In this document: in pieces, positions 56,847 to 64,000 of the stretch | How positions within the stretch are numbered: position 1 is the first letter of the stretch | Layout of the letters: each line of letters opens with the position of its first letter | DNA from: Rhypophila decipiens | Lineage: Eukaryota; Ascomycota; Sordariomycetes; Sordariales; Naviculisporaceae | Assembly (NCBI GenBank): GCA_033297075.1 | Contig: MU858169.1 | Span: 50,479 to 114,478 of the forward strand | DNA length: 64,000 nt | Reading direction: 5' to 3' | Notes under the pieces: generated by a model | What the model was told of the DNA's origin: nothing | The model's database searches: none | Seen by the model: the letters and a program-made list of their open reading frames with translations, nothing else | Made by a program: the position numbers and the translations under genes

Positions 56847-57413
56847 TTTGGCGGAAGCCGAGAGCACGCTGCTGGGCGCGGATAGTTTTGACCGTTTGGA
56901 CCTCTTCACCACAGGAGGGCCTCTACTCGCGGCGTTCCCCAGTCGCCAAGGCAGAGAAAGCAACGAAGACTGCTTCAGGGCGGCGGTTTAAGCGACAAGG
57001 GAGAACCACAATGTAGGCAACATGAGATTGAGCGATTCAGTCGATCGTATTTCGTCGCGAGTCTGTCGTCGCAATCTGGAATGGCGGGGCTTCACAGGAT
57101 GGCCAAAACAACATTGTCCCATCCCGTTGCACAAAAGGTGGAGCCTTCACTCGAATTGGGCCAGTCTCGTCGCATCACGAATCTGTCGCGTAGTCACATG
57201 ATCCTGCACATGAGAGCGCCCCACTTCCAGCAAACGGCAAGATGTCGAAAGAAGTGGGCCCGTGCCCAGCCCACACAGACTGGGGCTTATCCCACCAAAT
57301 CTACCAAAATCATCGAAATTCTGATTTGACCGAAATCCTGTGCCAGTTTTCCGCTCTCCAACCCGACAACACCACAAATCGTCACTTAGCAGCACCCATC
57401 TCAAGCCGCAAAA
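56847..57413. promoter_or_regulatory. divergent promoter region of slx4 and the eS21 gene
   Basis: 567 bases between the starts of two housekeeping genes in divergent orientation. The side near the ribosomal protein gene is CA-rich leader sequence. No specific site recognised. Confidence 0.5.
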
Positions 57414-57761
57414 ATGGAGAACGACCGTGGTGAAATCGTCGACCTGTAAGCGAATCCCGCGAAGAATGCAAGCGATTGGAATCGGCGAAGAATCGCAGTT
57501 TGGCTAACTTCTGCGTCCCCTCGTCGCAGTTACGTCCCCCGCAAGTGCTCGGCCACCAACCGCATCATCAAGGCCAAGGACCACGGCTCATGCCAAATCA
57601 CCATCGCCAAGGTTGACGAGAACGGCCGGGCCATCGCCGGTGAGAACATTGTCTATGCTCTCTCTGGCTTCGTCCGCGCCATGGGCGAGAGCGACGACTC
57701 CCTGAACAGACTCGCCCAGCGCGACGGCCTCCTCAAGAACGTCTGGAGCGCCCAGAGATAA
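57414..57761 (+). CDS. rps21: 40S ribosomal protein eS21
   Basis: Two exons (57414-57445, 57530-57761) give 87 residues, the usual length. The intron lies after ten codons (CT|T, Leu of VDLYVPRKC), a position and size typical of fungal ribosomal protein genes. The sequence runs [20 protein letters not shown], then [39 protein letters not shown] and ends NVWSAQR, all family-diagnostic. It is a component of the small ribosomal subunit needed for late pre-rRNA processing. Confidence 0.97.
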
Positions 57762-58499
57762 ATTCAGCATTGCGGTTTGGGAAGGATGATGGTACGAATT
57801 CGCTGGTCCTGCGGCTGGTTTTGCGCCGGCAGTCCAACATTTTCCTGGCTAACACCATCACGGCAGGTGTTCTCGTTTAGATGGACGTCTTGAACGCCGG
57901 AACGACTGGCGACGGGCTACTGCTTGGGTTTGGGTCAGGGACACATGTTTTTTTCGGGGATGCATATCTTTGCTCAATCAACTCATTGGCGTCAAATGGA
58001 CATTATCTTCCCGGAAAAATAAACTGGCATCGTTGAATTATCTCACACAGCTCGACCCCTTGGCTCCTCTATTGTCTTCCCGCCCCTCCCGTGAAATAGA
58101 GTTCTCACCTCTCCGACCGGCTTGCGAAGGATCCCATGATTCCCTCTCGATATTTTGGGATTCTGGGGCTACTGCGATAGTCTCCGTGCCGAAGATTGAA
58201 AAAGGCCTTGATTAGTTGTTTCCATAAAGTCTCATTGGGAGCTTTACAGATACGGGCCTAACATTCCAATGTCTTTTCCCCCGTGGTGGCGGCAGCCAAG
58301 TGGTTGTTCCGTGCTGCTTCAACATCAAAAACACTGAGCAATCTTCCGACAAAACACATGTGCTGGGTGAGGAATTACAATTGTCATGTGCACAGCATCC
58401 CGAATTGTTTCGGGCCGTATTCTACGCTTTTCGTTCCCGTTCCTGAGTTTTGGGGGGCGCTAAAAGAGTAAAACGCCTCCGACGGGATGGATCTGACGC
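57762..58499. other. spacer upstream of the photolyase gene
   Basis: No convincing ORF. Contains the 3' end of the eS21 gene on the left. Confidence 0.55.
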
Positions 58500-58548
58500 G
58501 ATCGGTCTCGATGGCTAGGCCATGATGACGTTTGGCGATCGAGCGATC
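58500..58548. promoter_or_regulatory. GATC-rich cluster resembling a blue-light response element
   Basis: GATCGG at 58500-58505 and the paired GATCGAGCGATC at 58537-58548 lie 140-190 bases before the photolyase start. GATCGA-type and paired GAT-CGAT sites are what the White Collar photoreceptor complex binds in Neurospora. Photolyase genes are common light-induced targets, so the link is plausible but is only a motif match. Confidence 0.4.
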
Positions 58549-58690
58549 AGCACTCACAAAGGGATCGCGTTTGCGCATACATCATTTCAGCCATCGATTC
58601 TCGTGTTCTTTCCATTTCGTCTTTTCTCTCATTCCTCCGTGTATAAGTTACCCACCAAGTGTCTGGAAACCTCTTCCAATCTCTTTGCAA

Positions 58691-60643
58691 ATGGTTCGTC
58701 AAAGGGTCGTAGCCCCCGTCACGCATAAGCTCGCGACAATGACTGTCAACGGCACCGCCTCCAAAAGGGGCATCGTCCATTCCAATAGCAATGGTGTGAG
58801 TGGCATGCACAATGCCAACGAAAGCAGCAGTCCCGACCAGAAGAGACGTAAAACCACACACGACGATCGAGCTCCCGATCCCAAATCGACCGAAGATCCC
58901 CTCCGCGCTCCCCATCCCTTTTTCGCAGATTCTCAAAACCATGGCATCGTCCTCCGCAAGTACTACCCACATGAGATGTCCAATGCCCGCGCGAGAGCAT
59001 ATGTCACCAACCAGATCCCGCGGCCGATCGAGCTGCTCAACTCTGCGCTGGCCGCCACGTCTGCTGTGCGGAAGAATATACAAGTGCAGGATGCCGTCGT
59101 GCACTGGTTCAAGATGGACCTCCGGACGAGCGACAACCGCGCGTTATTCTTGGCAAGTGAGAAGGCGCGGGAGGCTGGTGTGCCGCTGATTGCGATGTAT
59201 ATCGTCAGCCCGCAGGACTTTGAGGCCCATTTGACGGCGCCGGTACGGGTGGATTTTATGCTTCGGACGCTAGGTGTTCTGAAGGAGGATCTGGCGAAAC
59301 TGGATATCCCGCTCTGGGTGGAAACGGTGGAGAAACGGAAGAACATTCCCAGCAGAATCGTAGAGCTGATGAAAGACTGGGGAGCTAGGCATTTGTTCGC
59401 CAACATGGAGTATGAGGTTGACGAACTACGCCGTGAGGCGGACCTTGTTCGGTCTTTTGCAGCGAATGGGATTGCAGTTGAGGTGGTACATGATACTTGT
59501 GTTGTGCCACCGGGCCAGCTGAAGACAGGGACCGGCAAGCAATATGCTGTCTACACTCCGTGGTTCCGCTCTTGGATCGGCCACGTACACGGGAACCCGG
59601 ATCTGCTGGAGCTTTCAGATGGACCTGCGCCCAATTCAGGGTCCGCAAGGATACGTTTCGCGAAATTATTCGAGTGCCAGATTCCCCCAGCACCAGACAA
59701 CAAGAAGTTGAGTGAAGAGGACGCGAAGAGAAGCCGGGCTTTATTCCCAGCTGGCGAACACGAGGCGCTCAAGAGGCTCTCCAAATTCTGTGACGCAGAC
59801 ATTTCTGGGTATGGAAAGCATCGCAATATCCCATCAATGCCCGGCACATCCAATCTTTCGGTTCATTTTGCAAGTGGCACCCTCAGCGCCAGGACAGCGG
59901 TGCGCACTGCCCGTGACAGGAACAACACCAAGAAGTTAAACGGCGGCAATGAAGGGATACAAACATGGATAAGTGAAGTGGCATGGCGAGACTTCTACAA
60001 ACATGTCCTAGTCCATTGGCCATATGTTTGGTAAGTAGCCATCATCGTCCTCACAGTCCAAGCTTATTCGCCTGGTGACCTAACCTCGCTGTCCAGTATG
60101 AACAAACCCTTCAAACCGGAATACTCCAACATAGAATGGTCTTACAACATGGAGCAGTTCGAGGCCTGGACCCAGGGCAAAACCGGGTACCCCATTGTCG
60201 ACGCCGCCATGCGCCAGATGCACTCCATCGGCTGGATGCACAACCGATGCCGCATGATTGTTGCTTCCTTCCTGGCAAAAGACCTGCTCCTCGACTGGCG
60301 GATGGGCGAGAAGTACTTTATGGAACACCTCATCGACGGTGACTTTGCGAGCAACAATGGCGGCTGGGGATTTGCTGCTTCTGTAGGCGTTGATCCCCAG
60401 CCGTATTTTAGAATCTTCAATCCTCTTTTGCAGAGCGAAAAGTTTGATCCTGACGGAGAGTATATACGGAAGTGGATCCCCGAGCTGAGAGGGATCGAGG
60501 GCAAGGCGATACATGAACCGTATGCCCGTGGGGCTGGAGGTCTAGCCCAAAGGGCGGGATATCCGAGGCCGATTGTTGAACATAAAGGGGCTAGAGAGCG
60601 GGCGTTGGCGGCCTACAAGAAGGGACTGGAGAGTAACTTCTAA
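58691..60643 (+). CDS. phr1: CPD-type deoxyribodipyrimidine photolyase
   Basis: Two exons (58691-60030, 60097-60643; TG|T splits a Cys codon in WPYVCMNKP) give 628 residues. About 110 residues form a Lys/Ser-rich leader; an alternative ATG is at 58739. The photolyase N-terminal domain (QDAVVHWFKMDLRTSDNRAL, about 137-156) is followed by the FAD domain with VAWRDFYKHVL, TGYPIVDAAMRQM, WMHNRCRMIVASFL and SNNGGWGFAASVGVDPQPY. These are class I CPD photolyase blocks; the WFK and MHNR motifs and the NGGWQW-like stretch contact FAD and the lesion. Uses blue light to split cyclobutane pyrimidine dimers, in nucleus and possibly mitochondria given the basic N-terminus. Confidence 0.94.
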
Positions 60644-62606
60644 CCATGACGCATTTTTGGGCGGGACATTGGCGTGTGATCGAGTGTAGGTTAAGATCAG
60701 GGTAATGACTTGTGAACACAATACAACATTTCGCGACAAATTGTCAAGGTTAATGTACCTGTGTCTTGTGAGACGAAGCTGGGTACACGAAATTTACATT
60801 CTCATGCCTCTCATTTGTTTGTAACCCATGCCTTAATCTACCTCATTTTAATCAAGGCATTGCCAATCTAGCGCAGTATCTCTGGTATTGATGAGGTCAA
60901 ACTTACACAGAAGGCACAGGACAGGAGTTTCCGCTTTGCCTGGACTTCGGCTTCCAGCTCCCGGCTCGCCGGTTCCTCGGCACCGCATGATACCACCAAT
61001 ACCACCATGTCATCCTTCCGACATATGACCCCCGCAGCTCAGTTGGGTTGTCTACTCTATTTTGGGATCTATGACACCACGCATTTGTTCTCGGGACGTG
61101 CCCAAGGCCTTGATGAGCGTGCTGGGAGGACCGACCCTCAACACTACGGGTCCGGGGTAACAGATATTCCATCAGGGCGACCCCGCCTCGAGTCCTATCC
61201 TAGTCCTGTATACCACAACGCCGGGCTATACGTGCCGAGAGCCACTGGCACTACTTGCTTTCCGGGCACCTGCCGCAACTCGGAGATCTCATTATCCCGC
61301 CCGCGAAGACGTTTGCAGCCAGAGAAGAAGTCCCGGATGGTTAGCGTCTTGGTCCAGGCCGCGTTCGTGCCGTGATGGCTGGTATCTAGAATGGCATTTT
61401 CATGACATTACTGATCAGAAGCCTGGGCAACAAATATTGATTTCGATGAGGCGTTCAGGTGCCTGGCGGGGAGGCCATCCAAAGCCGCCATGACCTGTGT
61501 TGTGCGTCGAACCTAACTACATGTGCCGTTCACGCCGAATATGTCCCGCCGGTGTGGGCAGTCAAAAGGCTGCTTTCCAAAGTCATTGGTTAGGTATTCA
61601 CCAGAACGAGCTTAACCTGGTTCGAAGAAACGGGAGACAAAACCTGCAGGCATTCTTTCAGTTCAGAGAAATTCACACCATTCTGCCAATCAGGAAGCTC
61701 CCAACGAATACGCAGTCACAGTCCAGGATCTCTGCTGACTGGACCGTTCCATTCCGTGTTCCCTCCAGCCCTGGCTGCGGCACGGTCAGGGTCTTGATCG
61801 TGTGGCGGTGGGTAGCCGGTGGGGCCGGAGTTATCGAATGCAGAGCTCGCTGCAGTTGCCGGATCGGGAAGAATATCTGTCAATCGATGAGATGATGCTG
61901 GATCAAGGTCCCCGTCAACCTGGCCATGGATTTCATCCTAAAATGACGAGTAAAAAGCTTGTTTAGATGGCCACGGGAGCAGCCGCGCTTGGCAAGAAAT
62001 AGCAATATCAAAGCTTTCGCTTATAGATAAAATCCGGGGAAGATATTTCTTGGTTTTTGGTTGGTGTTACACGGTTTTATTTCCGTGGAGAGCTCGGGAC
62101 TTCAGGAACCGGAGATAGGAAAATACGGGAGGGTAAGAACGGGGTGTGCAGATGTCCCTCACAATTTCCTGAGCTGAGCAGTGAGCAGTGAGCCTCCACC
62201 ACACGGACACCACACTTTTACCGACACCCACCGGGGAGACTATTGATGACTGCGTCACCGGGAACCACCAACAAACCCTGCAGATGTTTTGGAATCTCAC
62301 AGGCTTCCGTGCAGAGTCTGATGTTTGTTTGGTCGATTACCCAACACAGAACCCACCGATGCAACGCAGCTCGGCAGGGTGGGTGGATTCGAGCAAAAAG
62401 AGGGCGGCAAGGCTCCCAAGGACCAGGGTCTTGGGATCTTAATAATCGACCTACCATATGTCGAGAAAGAAGCAACTAAAACGATCAGGATCTACTCCGT
62501 AAATATGCAGGTATATTAAGGTCAGCCCATCCGGCCCCGTCCTGCTCTGGTTGCTGCTGCTGACCTAGACTGTCTAGACAGAGCTCGTTTCTTCTCCAGC
62601 AGCATC
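60644..62606. other. 2 kb spacer; right end is the tyrosinase promoter
   Basis: Only short ORFs without features. Nothing recognised apart from the TATA-like sequence at 62512-62518. Confidence 0.5.
62512..62518 (+). promoter_or_regulatory. TATA-like box (TATATTA) before the tyrosinase gene
   Basis: Lies 89 bases before the ATG, with a short C/T-rich leader in between. A fair match to a core promoter by position and sequence only. Confidence 0.35.
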
Positions 62607-63715
62607 ATGGTCAATCTTGTTAAACTCGTTGCCCTCGGGTTGGCGCTCTCCGGTATCTCGACCGCGAAGCCCAAGCCGGCGTGCAAGAAGATGACCACCC
62701 GCCAAGAATGGTATGTCCCGCCCCTTCCTTTCCAACTGCTCTCAATCAAACCAAAACAATGCCAAGCTAACAATCCAATTCCAGGCGCGACATGAAGAAG
62801 GCCGACCAAAAGAAATACATCAAGGCGCAACAATGCGTCATGACCAGCCCTGCCAAGCTCCCCAAGCTCAAGGCTCTCGGGGCCAAGACACGCTGGGACG
62901 AGCTAGTCATGCTCCACCAGGTCGAGGCTCTCCAGATCCACAGCACAGGAACCTTCCTCCCCTTCCACCGCTACTTTTTGCACGTGCAGCAGTTCCTCCT
63001 CGGCGAGTGCGGCTACAAGGGCGGGTTGCCGTGGTGGAACGAGCCCCTCGACGCCGGAAACTTCATCAACTCGCCGCTTCTGGATCCCGTCTATGGCTTC
63101 GGCGGCGACGGCACCGGACCCGGCCTCTGCGTAGACGGACCGTATGCCAACCTGACAGTCAGCATCGGCCCGGGCTTCCACAACCAGCCGCGCTGCGTGA
63201 ACCGCCACATCAACGACTTCTTCAGCCCTTTCACCAACCAGACCTTTGTCGACGACGCCCTCAACCAGCCCGACTATGCGACCGCCTGGCTGGCCATTTA
63301 CATGGGCCCCCATCTGTTTGGTCATATCGCCCTGGCCATGATGGACGGCAACAGCATCACCTCCCCCGGAGACCCGCTGTTCTTCATGCACCACGGCTTT
63401 GTGGACAAGATGTGGTGGGACTGGCAGGCGCGTAATCTCCCCGCCCGGCTGAGCGACATGAACGGTCCGAATGCGCAGTCGCCTGAGATTGGGTTTATCG
63501 AGTTCAACGGCACCATGGCCGAGGAGGCGGTCGAGCAGGGCTGGGGATCCCCGAGCCCGGCCATGCTGGCTATCACGCCTAACCCTCAGGCTGGCGACGG
63601 CGGCCCTGAGACGACCTTGAACCATGTTATGAGCTCGTTGGGTATTATTCCTGACGCTACTGTTAGGGATGTCATGGACATCCAGGGAGGGTATTTGTGC
63701 TATCAGTATGTGTAG
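62607..63715 (+). CDS. secreted tyrosinase (common central domain)
   Basis: Two exons (62607-62710, 62785-63715; TG|G splits a Trp codon in RQEWRDM) give 344 residues. A signal peptide of about 20 residues (VALGLALSGISTA) precedes a short propeptide-like region. The first copper site has H79 (LHQVEAL), H87 (IHSTGTFLPF) and H96 (FHRYFL). The second has PHLFGH, with two His, and FFMHHGFVDK, so all six copper ligands are present. N-glycosylation sites include NLT, NQT and NGT. There is no long C-terminal lid domain as in mushroom tyrosinases; the protein ends soon after YLCYQYV. It would oxidise phenols to quinones outside the cell, as in melanin or secondary-metabolite pathways, but no such cluster is visible here. 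Confidence 0.92.
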
Positions 63716-64000
63716 AGCCTTGGAGTTACAGTGGGGCGGCAAAAGTGTCGAATATTGGCTATAACATATGGAAAACCCCGGTTTTACTACCTTTCTAAAT
63801 CGGGTAAAGAGTGGATTTAAAATTATATAAAAACTTAAGTTAGTTCTATTATAAAGGCTATATTATAGTTTAATTAATTATATAAAAAGTATGACTTTTA
63901 GTTACTTATGTAAGGTGATGGCAGGTACGCCTGATCAAGGTGGTCACAATGAGGGCAACAAGTGTCAACAATAGGCGCGAGCAAGAACTAGCATTGATCT
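63716..64000. other. AT-rich end of the window
   Basis: From about 63760 to 63930 the sequence is dominated by A and T with TTAATTAA-like words. Its composition is very different from the neighbouring gene. This looks like sequence hit by C-to-T mutation or the edge of an AT-rich island. No gene seen. Confidence 0.6.

Noticed and set aside
56847..56963. SLX4 start at 56963
   Set aside because: That codon is TTG; the first ATG in frame is at 56846 and matches the usual N-terminus.

Overview
The window is nuclear DNA of a filamentous ascomycete (Pezizomycotina, most likely a sordariomycete-like fungus). The support is: genes with zero to six short GT-AG introns, long gene-poor spacers, a HET-domain gene, an SLX4 homologue with the filamentous-fungal C-terminus, a DUR3 urea permease, a CPD photolyase and a secreted tyrosinase. 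No tRNA, rRNA, CRISPR array or intact transposon was recognised. All functions come from reading the translations by eye; no database search was run.

Layout. 1-6.2 kb is a zinc-type module: a small secreted His/Asp-rich protein (minus strand) diverges from a ZIP transporter (plus strand). An exact match to the yeast Zap1 zinc-response element lies at 880-890. The two proteins share a C-x8-C metal-site module, and all four predicted introns of the pair fall in the eighth residue of that module in the same phase. 6.9-8.4 kb holds an alpha/beta hydrolase ending in a peroxisome-type tripeptide. 8.7-15.1 kb holds two damaged genes in divergent orientation: an amino-acid permease with three in-frame stops, and a WD40-like protein whose frame changes three times. 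15.8-16.9 kb is a short-chain dehydrogenase. 18.3-19.5 kb is a secreted Gly/Lys repeat protein. 22.6-25.7 kb is a protein with two cyclic-nucleotide domains, an F-box and leucine-rich repeats. 25.7-33.6 kb is very gene-poor and holds one small secreted Cys-rich protein. 33.6-36.3 kb carries a mitochondrial Bax-inhibitor-like membrane protein and MsrA. 39.3-41.7 kb is DUR3. 42.0-44.9 kb has a decayed secreted jelly-roll-like gene beside a HET gene. 45.9-48.1 kb is an AAA+ ATPase.

49.4-51.8 kb holds two tandem paralogues of a small secreted six-cysteine family that I do not recognise. 52.1-60.6 kb is conserved housekeeping: a NUDT19-like Nudix hydrolase, SLX4, ribosomal protein eS21 and CPD photolyase. 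62.6-63.7 kb is a secreted tyrosinase, and the window ends in very AT-rich sequence.

The most notable observations are the repeated intron-split C-x8-C module shared by the zinc gene pair, the localised decay of two neighbouring genes, and the tandem secreted six-Cys family whose second exons are far more alike than their first exons.
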